From contig WRBM01000008.1 in NCBI GenBank assembly GCA_009784525.1, positions 1 through 62,686 on the forward strand: a stretch of 62,686 nucleotides of DNA, written 5' to 3'. Below the pieces are notes generated by a model that saw nothing but the letters and a program-made list of their open reading frames with translations, searched no databases and was not told the DNA's origin. Shown here piece by piece: positions 25,360 through 33,560 of this stretch (the first letter of the stretch is position 1; each line of letters starts with the position of its first letter). Source of the DNA: Erysipelotrichales bacterium. GTDB taxonomy: Bacteria > Bacillota_I > Bacilli_A > Acholeplasmatales > WRBM01. The position numbers and the translations under genes are program-made.

Positions 25360-26269
25360 CTTTTACACCTACCTTTTTAGAAGTTAAAATATCTGTAAAA
25401 CTTTCTAGTCGTGTCATTAAGCCCGCACTAGCATCAAGTTCGTCAAACATCAGTGATAAAATTGGTTTATCATTAGTAGTTCTTATGATTAGTTCATTAA
25501 CAATTGAGTCTGGCATACAAGGAAAAGTAGAGATTAAAACAATACCATCAATCTGTTCTTTATAAAGTTCTAAACCGCCAACTAATTCTGTACTTGGACG
25601 CCAATAAATCCGGGAATATTTTTCTTTAGCCCTTTGTTTAGCTTCTTTAAAGTCGACGATATCAGCGAATATAACTTCAATATTTTGTTCTTTAAAAAAT
25701 TTTAAAACACTTTCTCCGATAGCGGCATCAAAGGTATTATAACTATGGGAAACAATTAATACTTTTAAATTCTCACTTTTTAAGAGTTCTTGTTGCTTTA
25801 TAATAGCTTCTGATCTTATTTTTTCAGCTTTATCTAAAGCTTGCAAATAAGCTATTTTACTTTCTTCCGAAGTCTTTCCAAGCGCTTCGCCAATAGCGAT
25901 AAAGGCATCTTTTTCCGTTTTCCGAAAATTATAATTGATATTGGCATGTAACAGTTTAGCTTCTGGAAATGTATTAACAACAAGATCATAAATACCAAAA
26001 AGTCTTGTACAAAATTCTTCTTTAACTCCCGTATTTTCAATACGTGGAACAAAGATATAATCGCATTTATCTAAAAGATACTCAACATGACCAATATAAA
26101 TCTTTGATGAATAACAAGCTTCATCAATAGTATTGAAATTGCCATTTCTAATAATTTTTTTATTTGTTGGCGGGCTTACCACTGTCTCGATCCCCAAATT
26201 CTCAAAAAAAGTTAACCACAAATCTTTATAGGAATGATATAATAATGCCCTTGGAATCCCTATCTTCAA
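25349..26269 (-). CDS. 2-hydroxyacyl-CoA dehydratase-like subunit (DUF2229/COG3580 type)
   Basis: A 306-residue protein beginning at TTG with AGGGG 6 bases upstream; it starts directly at the family motif KIGIPRALLYHSYKDLW. Conserved cysteines in DEACYSSKIYIGH and EFCTRLFG and the TFPCMPDS region are candidates for FeS or substrate binding. The C terminus (DASAGLMTRLESFTDIL) parallels that of its downstream partner, suggesting ancient duplication. It is the first gene of the three-gene dehydratase/activase operon. Confidence 0.8.
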   Translation of the reverse strand: MKIGIPRALLYHSYKDLWLTFFENLGIETVVSPPTNKKIIRNGNFNTIDEACYSSKIYIGHVEYLLDKCDYIFVPRIENTGVKEEFCTRLFGIYDLVVNTFPEAKLLHANINYNFRKTEKDAFIAIGEALGKTSEESKIAYLQALDKAEKIRSEAIIKQQELLKSENLKVLIVSHSYNTFDAAIGESVLKFFKEQNIEVIFADIVDFKEAKQRAKEKYSRIYWRPSTELVGGLELYKEQIDGIVLISTFPCMPDSIVNELIIRTTNDKPILSLMFDELDASAGLMTRLESFTDILTSKKVGVKGVR

Positions 26270-26302
26270 AAGCTTCCCCTACCTTCCATAAATTTATAAA
26301 AA

Positions 26303-26311
26303 ATTATATCA
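26303..26311 (-). promoter_or_regulatory. Extended -10 promoter of the dehydratase/activase operon
   Basis: TGATATAAT on the minus strand about 35 bases before the TTG start, without a good -35 box. The rest of the 26270-26430 gap shows no gene. Confidence 0.55.
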
Positions 26312-26427
26312 CAAAATTTTCACAACTATCCCTTTATTTTGAAGATAGAATTAAAGAAATTAGTATTTATCATTGATAATAGCTTTAAATTAGAGTTAGT
26401 TATTACTAATAAAACTATTAAAAAGCA

Positions 26428-26460
26428 AAATAAAAACCAAAAGTTTAATCTTTTGGCTTA
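26428..26460 (-). terminator. Terminator of the mutase-pepP-kinase operon
   Basis: AGCCAAAAG/CTTTTGGTT stem with an ATTAAA loop followed by TTTATTTTG on the minus strand, just after the kinase stop codon. Confidence 0.75.
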
Positions 26461-26467
26461 TAATTTA

Positions 26468-27550
26468 TTAGGAAATTTTAATATGTTTTAAAACAATTTT
26501 TTCTAATTTTTCTTGATTTTTTTCGATTTCTTCTACTAATCTTAATTGATTTCTTGCGCGTTCTAAATTATGATTTATTCGATGGACTCGAAAGTAATGG
26601 TCACCAGCAATATGGTCATGCAAAAAACGCATTCCTAATTCCAAAGCTATTATTTTATAACCATTAACAAGATTCTCTAATTCAGCTTCATTTAAAATAT
26701 CTTTTGCTTCGCTAAGAAATCCTTTAGTAAAAGACTCAAAAAGATTAAAATCAATTTTCACTTTATCTAAATCAGTTTCATCTTCGGCTGCTAAGGAAGC
26801 ACCAATTCTTAAGGCATCACCATAATCATAGAGTACACTTCCGGGCATAACTGTATCAAAATCAATCAGACAAAGGCTTTTTTGATTATGCTCACAAATC
26901 ATTACATTGTTAAGTTTAGTATCATTGTGGGTAACCCGATAAGGAATAGTTTTGTCTTCAAGCATATCAGTAATTATTGACATAACATTTTCCCGCTTAT
27001 AAATAAAATCGATTTCCGGTTGACATGATTCAACTCGATTAGCCGGATCAATTTCCACAATTTCTTTAAAATCATTAAAACGCTTAGGCGTATTATGGAA
27101 ATCAGGAATCGTTTCAAAAAGCGTTTCAATCGGAAAGTCCATTAATAGGCGCTGAAATTCACCGACAGCTCTTCCAACTTCATAATATATTTCCGGACTA
27201 GAAACTTCTTCAAAAGTTTTTCCGCCTTCAATAAACTCATAACAGCGAAAAAAATTACTACCAATCGTGACTATATCTTGATTTTGAACTGTACGGATAA
27301 TATTAAGAACAACCCGATTCGGATTCTTACCTTCAAAAATGGCTTTTCTTTTTAAGTGTTCTGTGACCATTTCAATATTCTTCATAACTCCCCAAGGATT
27401 TTTAAAAACCGTAGAGTTTATTTGCTGGAGAATATATTTTTTTTCTGGAAAGGTGATCAAATAAGTTTTATTGATATGTCCTCTTCCATATTCCTTAATC
27501 GATAAAATATTTTTTTCATTAAAATATTTCTTTATGACATCCTTAAACAT
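26468..27550 (-). CDS. N-acetylhexosamine 1-kinase-like sugar kinase (APH fold)
   Basis: A 360-residue kinase of the aminoglycoside-phosphotransferase/ChoK fold. The catalytic loop reads VTHNDTKLNNVMI and the metal-binding region LIDFDTVMPGSVLYDYGDALR, the pattern of NahK/LnpB N-acetylhexosamine 1-kinases, which make GlcNAc-1-P or GalNAc-1-P. The N-terminal lobe has GRGHINKTYLI. It is the third gene behind a phosphohexomutase and an aminopeptidase, and the mutase neighbour fits a sugar-1-phosphate pathway. Substrate is inferred, not proven. Confidence 0.8.
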   Translation of the reverse strand: MFKDVIKKYFNEKNILSIKEYGRGHINKTYLITFPEKKYILQQINSTVFKNPWGVMKNIEMVTEHLKRKAIFEGKNPNRVVLNIIRTVQNQDIVTIGSNFFRCYEFIEGGKTFEEVSSPEIYYEVGRAVGEFQRLLMDFPIETLFETIPDFHNTPKRFNDFKEIVEIDPANRVESCQPEIDFIYKRENVMSIITDMLEDKTIPYRVTHNDTKLNNVMICEHNQKSLCLIDFDTVMPGSVLYDYGDALRIGASLAAEDETDLDKVKIDFNLFESFTKGFLSEAKDILNEAELENLVNGYKIIALELGMRFLHDHIAGDHYFRVHRINHNLERARNQLRLVEEIEKNQEKLEKIVLKHIKIS

Positions 27551-27551
27551 T

Positions 27552-28799
27552 TTACTTTCCTTTCGCCATGAAATTCTCGATATCTGCGATTTCTTTAATA
27601 ATATTTGCGGATAAATTTATTGCGCCTTTTTCCGTAATAAGAATATTATCTTCAATGCGGATACCAATGCCCTCAGAAGCGATATATAAGCCTGGCTCAA
27701 CAGTTAAAACCATACCAGGTAAAATAAGATTAACATTGCCTGGATCATGAACATCAAGTCCTAAAGAGTGACCAAGCCGATGATAGTAGTATTTACTGAC
27801 TTCCGAATCTTCTTTTATTAAATTTAATTCCTTAAGTCCTTTTATTAAAACATTACGAGCAAGATTTTCAAATTCGTTCATTGTCATGCCTGGCTCTACT
27901 TTAGCTATCGCTTCTTTATTAGCATTTAAAACAACCTGATAGATTTCTTTCTGTCTTTTAGTAAATTTACCATTTAATGGAAAAGTACGGCTGATATCTG
28001 AGGCATAATTCTGAAATAAACAACCTAAATCAAATAGTATCAAAGCATTTTTATCTAACGGCGCATTATTTTTTTCATAATGAAGGATTGTTGCGTTTTT
28101 TCCGCAAGCCGCAATAGTATTAAAAGATTCTTTAGTGTTATTTTCATAAAGCGTTTTAACATAATGGAATTCTAGCTCTTTTTCTGTTTTTGCTTTATCA
28201 ACATTTTTCATTAAAGCTTGGATTCCTGAATCAGTAATTTTAATAGCTTCTTTAATCATCTTAATTTCAGATTCATCTTTTATTGTGCGCATATCTGTAA
28301 TTATATTGTATGAGTTCTCAATATTGATATGCGGAAATTTTTCTTTAATTTCTTTAGCAAAACTTACAGGTTTTGGTGTAAATTCTAATGGATAACGATT
28401 TTCTAAATCAAGATAAAGATTATTAATTTCTCCTAAGGAATTTCTAGTCATCTGTAAAAAGTTAAAAACATCTGCTTGAAATTTTTTGATAAAGCGAACA
28501 TCTTTAATCATTGATTTATTAGATGCTTCTTCCTTAGAAATTGTTTCACCAACCCAAAGCGCCATTGCTGGATCAAGTTCCTTAATATAAAGATAACCAT
28601 CCATTTTATTGGTTGTCTTAATTAAAACTAAAGCAATTCCTTCTTCTTCAATTCCCGTTAAATAATAAAAATTGCGATTAACATGAAAGTGAAACTTAGC
28701 GTCACAACTTTTATGAGCCGCAAAACCAGAAAAAAAGATTGCGATACTGTTTTCCTTTAAATTATTAAGGAAAATTTCTCTTCTTAATTGATAATTCAT
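27552..28799 (-). CDS. pepP: Xaa-Pro aminopeptidase (M24B)
   Basis: A 415-residue metallopeptidase that removes N-terminal residues before proline. The N-terminal domain (about 1-165) is of creatinase/aminopeptidase P type. The pita-bread catalytic domain carries the metal ligands in LILFDLGCLFQNYASDISRTF (Asp, Asp), HRLGHSLGLDVHD (His), LTVEPGLYI (Glu) and GIRIEDNILI (Glu). All five are present. It lies 1 base from the flanking genes on both sides. No signal peptide, so cytoplasmic peptide turnover. Confidence 0.92.
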   Translation of the reverse strand: MNYQLRREIFLNNLKENSIAIFFSGFAAHKSCDAKFHFHVNRNFYYLTGIEEEGIALVLIKTTNKMDGYLYIKELDPAMALWVGETISKEEASNKSMIKDVRFIKKFQADVFNFLQMTRNSLGEINNLYLDLENRYPLEFTPKPVSFAKEIKEKFPHINIENSYNIITDMRTIKDESEIKMIKEAIKITDSGIQALMKNVDKAKTEKELEFHYVKTLYENNTKESFNTIAACGKNATILHYEKNNAPLDKNALILFDLGCLFQNYASDISRTFPLNGKFTKRQKEIYQVVLNANKEAIAKVEPGMTMNEFENLARNVLIKGLKELNLIKEDSEVSKYYYHRLGHSLGLDVHDPGNVNLILPGMVLTVEPGLYIASEGIGIRIEDNILITEKGAINLSANIIKEIADIENFMAKGK

Positions 28800-28800
28800 T

Positions 28801-30477
28801 TTAATATCCCTCTTCTAAAATATGATTGACTGCTGCTTTTAGTGCTAAAAGTTTTTTTGTAGCACTTGTTTCACTAACATCTTTGACACCAAAATAAATC
28901 TTTAACTTTGGTTCAGTTCCACTTGGTCTTAAAATAAACCAAGAATCATCGGAAAACAAATAACGGATTACATCAGCTACAGGAAAATCAAGATTTGAAA
29001 TTTTTCCGTTTTCAAATGTTTTTTGCTTAAGAAAATCTTCTTTTTTAATAAGATTAAAACCATTAAGTTTAATTTCCTTATTTCGGAAAAAATCAATGAT
29101 TTCTTGCATCTTAGCTAAACCTTCAAGTCCGCTAAAACTTAAATTAAGAATATCTTCTTGATAATATCCGTATTGTTGGTAAATAGCCTTTAGATAATCA
29201 AGCATCGTCATATCTTTAGTTTTAAGATAAGCAGCTATCTCCGCTAAAATTAAAACTGACTGAATCGCATCCTTATCCCGAACAAAATCTTTTTGCAAGG
29301 AACCAAAAGATTCTTCGTAACCAAAAACAAATTCACCAGTTCCAGCTTCCAATTTTCTGATTTCTGCGCCAATATATTTAAAGCCTGTTAAAGTAGTTTT
29401 AGTTTTAAGACCATAATTTTTAGCAATCTCTAATGGTAAAACTGAAGACACGTTAGAAGTAAAAACATAACCATTTTCTGGTAAAGTTCCTAATTTCTTA
29501 CGATATTTAGCGATATAATCCATTGTAATTACCGCTGTTTGATTACCATTAAGTAAAATATATTCGTTATTATGTAATACGGCGATACCAACTCTATCAG
29601 CGTCAGGGTCAGTAGCTAAAGCGATTAAAGCCTTATGGCTTTCAGCTAATTTTATCGCTTCTGTAAAAGCTTTTCTGTCTTCAGGATTAGCTGATTCTGT
29701 GCCAGAAAAATTAGGATCTTCTGTCATTTGCGATAAAACTGGTAAAACAGCATAACCTAAGCTTTTTAGCAAATCTACTGTAATTGTACTTCCCGTTCCA
29801 TGAAGTGGTGTAAAAACCAATTTAAAATCTTTTGGCAAATCAGGATTTAACTGGATAGTTTTTACTAAATCAAGATATTGTTTATCAAAATTTGCCTCGA
29901 GATAATGAATATTATGATGATTTTTACTTGTTTCAATCGAAAAATAGTCATCAATATTTTTAATTTCTTTTATAATCATATCTGCTTCTTCTGGCAAGAT
30001 CTGACACCCAGAATCATCATAAATCTTGTAGCCGTTATATTCTTTAGGATTATGACTAGCTGTTATCATGATACCACCGCAACAACCGAAATGACGAACC
30101 GCAAAAGATAATTGCGGAGTTGGCCGCATATTTTTAAAGAGATAAACTTTAAAGCCCTGAGAAACTAATACTTTAGCTGCTTCTAAAGCAAATTCTTTAG
30201 AAAAGTTTCGATTATCATAACTGATAACTAACTTTCCACCTGCATGTTTATTGTTAAGATGACGGGCTAATCCTAAAGTCGCTTTTTGGACAATATAAAT
30301 ATTCATTCTATTTGTTCCAGGTCCTAAAATACCTCGCATACCGCCAGTACCAAACTCAAGATCGCGATAAAAGCTCTCTTCAATTTCTTTTGGTGATAAA
30401 GCATTTAATAAATTTTTCAGATTCGCTTCAAGATAGGGATAGTTGCGCCATTTATCATAATTTTTCTGATAGCTCAT
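28801..30477 (-). CDS. Phosphohexomutase (phosphoglucomutase/phosphomannomutase family)
   Basis: A 558-residue alpha-D-phosphohexomutase. The phosphoserine loop TASHNPKEYNGYKIY, metal-binding DPDADRVGIAV and the phosphate-binding C-terminal RPSGTEPKLKIYF are all intact. Length and the GTGGMRGILGPGTNRMN start match the PgcA-type mutases of Bacillota, which interconvert sugar 1- and 6-phosphates. With the NahK-like kinase of the same operon it could channel hexose- or hexosamine-1-phosphate into metabolism. It is first in the operon and has a consensus promoter and RBS (AGGAGG). Confidence 0.93.
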   Translation of the reverse strand: MSYQKNYDKWRNYPYLEANLKNLLNALSPKEIEESFYRDLEFGTGGMRGILGPGTNRMNIYIVQKATLGLARHLNNKHAGGKLVISYDNRNFSKEFALEAAKVLVSQGFKVYLFKNMRPTPQLSFAVRHFGCCGGIMITASHNPKEYNGYKIYDDSGCQILPEEADMIIKEIKNIDDYFSIETSKNHHNIHYLEANFDKQYLDLVKTIQLNPDLPKDFKLVFTPLHGTGSTITVDLLKSLGYAVLPVLSQMTEDPNFSGTESANPEDRKAFTEAIKLAESHKALIALATDPDADRVGIAVLHNNEYILLNGNQTAVITMDYIAKYRKKLGTLPENGYVFTSNVSSVLPLEIAKNYGLKTKTTLTGFKYIGAEIRKLEAGTGEFVFGYEESFGSLQKDFVRDKDAIQSVLILAEIAAYLKTKDMTMLDYLKAIYQQYGYYQEDILNLSFSGLEGLAKMQEIIDFFRNKEIKLNGFNLIKKEDFLKQKTFENGKISNLDFPVADVIRYLFSDDSWFILRPSGTEPKLKIYFGVKDVSETSATKKLLALKAAVNHILEEGY

Positions 30478-30501
30478 TTTTGGCCTCCTATTATTGTTAA
30501 T

Positions 30502-30530
30502 ATTATATCTTATATTAGGAAAATAGTCAA
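30502..30530 (-). promoter_or_regulatory. Promoter of the phosphohexomutase operon
   Basis: -35 TTGACT (30525-30530), 17-base spacer, -10 TATAAT (30502-30507) on the minus strand. Confidence 0.85.
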
Positions 30531-30551
30531 AGTAAATTAACAGAAAAGTCT

Positions 30552-30592
30552 ATCTTTAAGGGTTGTTAAATAGACTTTATTGGTTATCAATC
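30552..30592 (-). terminator. Terminator of DUF2752-rsmF transcript
   Basis: AAAGTCTAT and ATAGACTTT pair across a 14-base loop, then TTCTG on the minus strand. It lies about 60 bases after the rsmF stop and before the next promoter; the T tract is short. Confidence 0.6.
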
Positions 30593-30647
30593 GCATTATC
30601 TCTTGATATCGGTTGTAGAGTAGTTCTCTCTTATCTTGTATTAATAA

Positions 30648-31997
30648 TCAAATTGAATTTTCTCTAAGTCCTTTAGGGTAATGATTTTTAAGTTTGTTAT
30701 TTTTAGCCTTAAAACCACCTAGTGCTGCTCCTTCTACCAGTAATGCGCCAAAACCACAGGCAACGTCAGCTTCTATTTCTAAGCCTTTAAGATATTGTTT
30801 GATTCTAATATCTGAAGCTTTAAGATTTAATTTTCGTTTAAATCGATGCCCAAAAGTCATAAAAAACTGGTGGTGAGGCACTAAATTCTTTTCCGAATCA
30901 AAAATTGTAACTCCTGGCAAAAAAACTTGGCTCGGTGGCAATAAAAAATCAGAATCAAAAACAATAATTGGTTTCCCATTATATTCTTTAATGATTAGAT
31001 CCTCAGAAAAATTCAATATACCTGCTAAAAATTTTTCGATTTCCAATTTTTTTTGTCTGGACAATTCCCGATAATAGGCACCTTTAAGTTTATTTTTTTG
31101 TTCATAACCATGCTTCTTCATTAAGGCCATAAACTGACCTTCCCCAGTTAAATGCGGATATGCTCTTCTTGTCTTTTCTAATCCTGAAATTACTCCGGGT
31201 TTAGTTATATTTTTAATATTATCTGGTACTTCTAATAAACTATACTCTGGATAATCTTCTAAAAACGTCTTAATAACAAACTCATTTTCTTCAGGCGCAA
31301 AAGTGCAAGTTGAATACAATAAATGACCTTGATCCGCAAGCATTATACTAGCATAATCTAAAAGTTCTTTTTGTCTTTCTGCACAGCCCAAAACACTATT
31401 TAGCGACCATTCCTTTATTGCTTCAGGATTTTTTCTGAACATTCCTTCACCTGAACAAGGTGCATCGAGAATAATATAATCAAAGTAACCAGGATAAGTT
31501 TCTGCCAAAACTTTAGCATCTAATGAAGAAACTATAACATTGACTAACCCTAAACGTTCAATATTACCAACTAATATCTTTGCTCTTTTAGGATTAATCT
31601 CATTAGCTAAAATAAATGCATTCTCATTTTGAGCTAGCTGCATTGTCTTACCACCAGGAGCGGCACATAAATCGAGAATTCTTACTTTACGATTAACTAG
31701 TGGTAAACAATTAATCGGCATCATCGCCGAAATTTCCTGAACATAAAAACAACCAGCATGATGATAAACACTACGGCCAGGTTTTTCTGAATTAAAAGAA
31801 AATGAATAATCAGAAAAGCTAATTTTTTCCAAAGCAAATGGCGAAAGAATACTAAATTTTTCTGGCATTATTTTATAACGATTAACATTTAATGATTGAT
31901 TTGGTTTATTTCCATAACTTTCAAGAAAAGCATGGTATTCTTCTCCTAATAAAGTTTCTATGCGCTTTAAAAATTCAGTTGAAAGTAGTTTTTTCAT
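30648..31997 (-). CDS. RsmF/NOL1-NOP2-sun family rRNA m5C methyltransferase
   Basis: A 449-residue SAM-dependent methyltransferase. The SAM-binding motif DLCAAPGGKTMQLA, the catalytic LDAPCSGEGMFRK (release Cys) and the nucleophile YSTCTFAPEENE are in the expected order. The C-terminal third (about 285-449) matches the extra RsmF domains that bind rRNA. In E. coli RsmF modifies 16S C1407; in Bacillota related enzymes may have other sites. It ends in TGA, supporting standard code use. No RBS is seen; the start overlaps the end of the DUF2752 gene by 4 bases. Confidence 0.9.
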   Translation of the reverse strand: MKKLLSTEFLKRIETLLGEEYHAFLESYGNKPNQSLNVNRYKIMPEKFSILSPFALEKISFSDYSFSFNSEKPGRSVYHHAGCFYVQEISAMMPINCLPLVNRKVRILDLCAAPGGKTMQLAQNENAFILANEINPKRAKILVGNIERLGLVNVIVSSLDAKVLAETYPGYFDYIILDAPCSGEGMFRKNPEAIKEWSLNSVLGCAERQKELLDYASIMLADQGHLLYSTCTFAPEENEFVIKTFLEDYPEYSLLEVPDNIKNITKPGVISGLEKTRRAYPHLTGEGQFMALMKKHGYEQKNKLKGAYYRELSRQKKLEIEKFLAGILNFSEDLIIKEYNGKPIIVFDSDFLLPPSQVFLPGVTIFDSEKNLVPHHQFFMTFGHRFKRKLNLKASDIRIKQYLKGLEIEADVACGFGALLVEGAALGGFKAKNNKLKNHYPKGLRENSI

Positions 31998-32383
31998 AGA
32001 TAAGGGTAAAAAGGTAAATTACGAATTACTGTGAAAACAAACAAAAAGATTCCGCAAGCAATAATAAAAGCATAGCTAATATTAAGTGACTGCTTAAAGC
32101 GGATTCGTCGGTAGATATTGAAAATATATATAAAAGTTATGACAAAAAATAAAATAAAGAAAGCAAAATTATATTGCATTGCTTCAATAAAGCGAAAGGT
32201 TAAAATTGCGATAACGGCACGGGTTGCACCGCAACCAGGACAACTGAATCCCGTAACATTATAAAACGGACATCCCCAGAGTCTAATATTATTACCTGGT
32301 ACAAAATTAAGGTAAAAGGCCAAAATCATTAACAAGATGACTGGAATTATTAATACGATAGTTTTTCTTTGATTTTTATTCAT
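31994..32383 (-). CDS. DUF2752 membrane protein
   Basis: A 129-residue protein with three transmembrane helices and the family signature CPFYNVTGFSCPGCGATRA, whose cysteines could bind metal. The function of DUF2752 proteins is unknown. It is co-transcribed with the downstream rRNA methyltransferase (4-bp overlap) from an extended -10 promoter. Confidence 0.85.
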   Translation of the reverse strand: MNKNQRKTIVLIIPVILLMILAFYLNFVPGNNIRLWGCPFYNVTGFSCPGCGATRAVIAILTFRFIEAMQYNFAFFILFFVITFIYIFNIYRRIRFKQSLNISYAFIIACGIFLFVFTVIRNLPFYPYL

Positions 32384-32389
32384 ATAATA

Positions 32390-32398
32390 ATTATATCA
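32390..32398 (-). promoter_or_regulatory. Extended -10 promoter of DUF2752-rsmF
   Basis: TGATATAAT on the minus strand only 7 bases before the start codon, so the mRNA would be leaderless or nearly so if this is the promoter used. That lowers confidence. Confidence 0.4.
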
Positions 32399-32463
32399 TA
32401 AATTAGATTATCTTTTATAATATTCAAAGAATAATCAAAAAATCATAATTTGTCGAAAAATAG

Positions 32464-32492
32464 TTGTTTATAATAAGTAATCATGTTATAAT
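32464..32492 (+). promoter_or_regulatory. Promoter of the zinc-ribbon gene pair
   Basis: -35 TTGTTT (32464-32469), 17-base spacer, -10 TATAAT (32487-32492), preceded by an extended TGT element. Confidence 0.75.
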
Positions 32493-32524
32493 GATGTATA
32501 ATTTTAATTTAAAGGTGGTTTTCT

Positions 32525-32902
32525 ATGCCTTGCGAAAAATGTGGTACTAAGTTTAAAAAAAGTAGTAGCTCTTGCCCAAATTGTCAAACTTCAGTTAGAA
32601 AAAAAACTAATGAGCCTTTGCTAAGTCGCGGAAAAGCTCTTCAGGAAGGCGAATTATATGCCCGCTCTTCTATTATTTATGGCGTTATGTCTATTTTCTT
32701 TGTAGTTGTAGGTGTTATTATCGGCATTGTTTCGATTTATTTTGGAATAAAGGGCTTTAAGCGATTAAAATCAATTGATAAACCTATTAAATATGCAGTA
32801 TTTGGTATTATCCTTGGCTCGATTGGTTTTATACTTTGGATTTATTTAATAATCTTCTCGCTTCCAAGTGTTATTGAATCTATTAGAAATCCGGCAAGTT
32901 AA
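32525..32902 (+). CDS. Zinc-ribbon membrane protein with DUF4190-like domain, copy 1
   Basis: A 125-residue protein. A CxxC...CxxC zinc ribbon (CEKCGTKFKKSSSSCPNC) is at the N terminus. A polar linker follows, then two transmembrane helices around a GIKGFKRLKSIDKPIKYAVFG turn, which resembles DUF4190. RBS AAAGGTGG. It is followed 55 bases later by a clear paralogue with the same layout. A hairpin (AAGCC/GGCTT) lies between them. Function unknown. Confidence 0.75.
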   Translation: MPCEKCGTKFKKSSSSCPNCQTSVRKKTNEPLLSRGKALQEGELYARSSIIYGVMSIFFVVVGVIIGIVSIYFGIKGFKRLKSIDKPIKYAVFGIILGSIGFILWIYLIIFSLPSVIESIRNPAS

Positions 32903-32957
32903 AAAGCCCATCTTATGGCTTAAAAATAAGATAAATTTATTATTAGGAGAGTAAATT

Positions 32958-33344
32958 ATGTTTTGTAGAAAGTGCGGTTCCCAGTTGCAAAGTGATGCTA
33001 AGTTATGTCCAAATTGTGGTGATTCGGTCGTTAGCACAAACAATTCAATGGCTCATAACCAAGATTTGGCTATTAATTATGAAGCTGGCAGAAAATCCGC
33101 TAAGTATTCCCTTATATTCGGGATAATATCATTGTGTTGTTTTGGTTTTATCTTTGGTGTTATTTCCATAATCTTTGGTATCCAAGGTTATAAACAACTT
33201 AAAAGTGTGAATCAACCTGTTGGAATGGCAATTGCCGGAATTATCTTTGGTACAGTAGGCGCTACCTGGTGGTTATACTGGGTTATAAGCGGCGGGTTTC
33301 AAGATATGTTTGATATTTGGGATAGTATTCTTACTACTACTTAA
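32958..33344 (+). CDS. Zinc-ribbon membrane protein with DUF4190-like domain, copy 2
   Basis: A 128-residue paralogue of the preceding gene. It has a zinc ribbon CRKCGSQLQSDAKLCPNCG and two helices flanking GIQGYKQLKSVNQPVGMA, with the same turn as copy 1. RBS AGGAGAG lies 6-7 bases before the ATG. The two genes are a tandem duplication that has diverged strongly. Function unknown. A hairpin (AACTAACAGT/ACTGTAGTT) follows at 33355-33376. Confidence 0.75.
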   Translation: MFCRKCGSQLQSDAKLCPNCGDSVVSTNNSMAHNQDLAINYEAGRKSAKYSLIFGIISLCCFGFIFGVISIIFGIQGYKQLKSVNQPVGMAIAGIIFGTVGATWWLYWVISGGFQDMFDIWDSILTTT

Positions 33345-33499
33345 AAATACAACTAACAGTTTGGAGACTGTAGTTATTTAGAGTTTAGAAATAAGCGCTA
33401 AATAATTTACGGTTTCCTTTTTCTGTTATATTTGTTTTTAGAAAAATTCAAAAAAAACTTTTTAAATTTTCCTAATGACATTTTAATAGTTAGCGATGC

Positions 33500-33556
33500 A
33501 AAGAAAAAAGCACTGCTTAGAATTGAACTAATAACGTTCAAATATCCCAGTGCTTT
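33500..33556 (-). terminator. Strong terminator of the ABC importer operon
   Basis: Minus-strand AAAGCACTG/CAGTGCTTT outer stem with a nested TTGAAC/GTTCAA hairpin, followed by TTTCTTT, immediately after the substrate-binding protein stop. Short frames across it on both strands are not genes. The stretch 33377-33500 shows nothing else. Confidence 0.8.
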
Positions 33557-33560
33557 AAAT

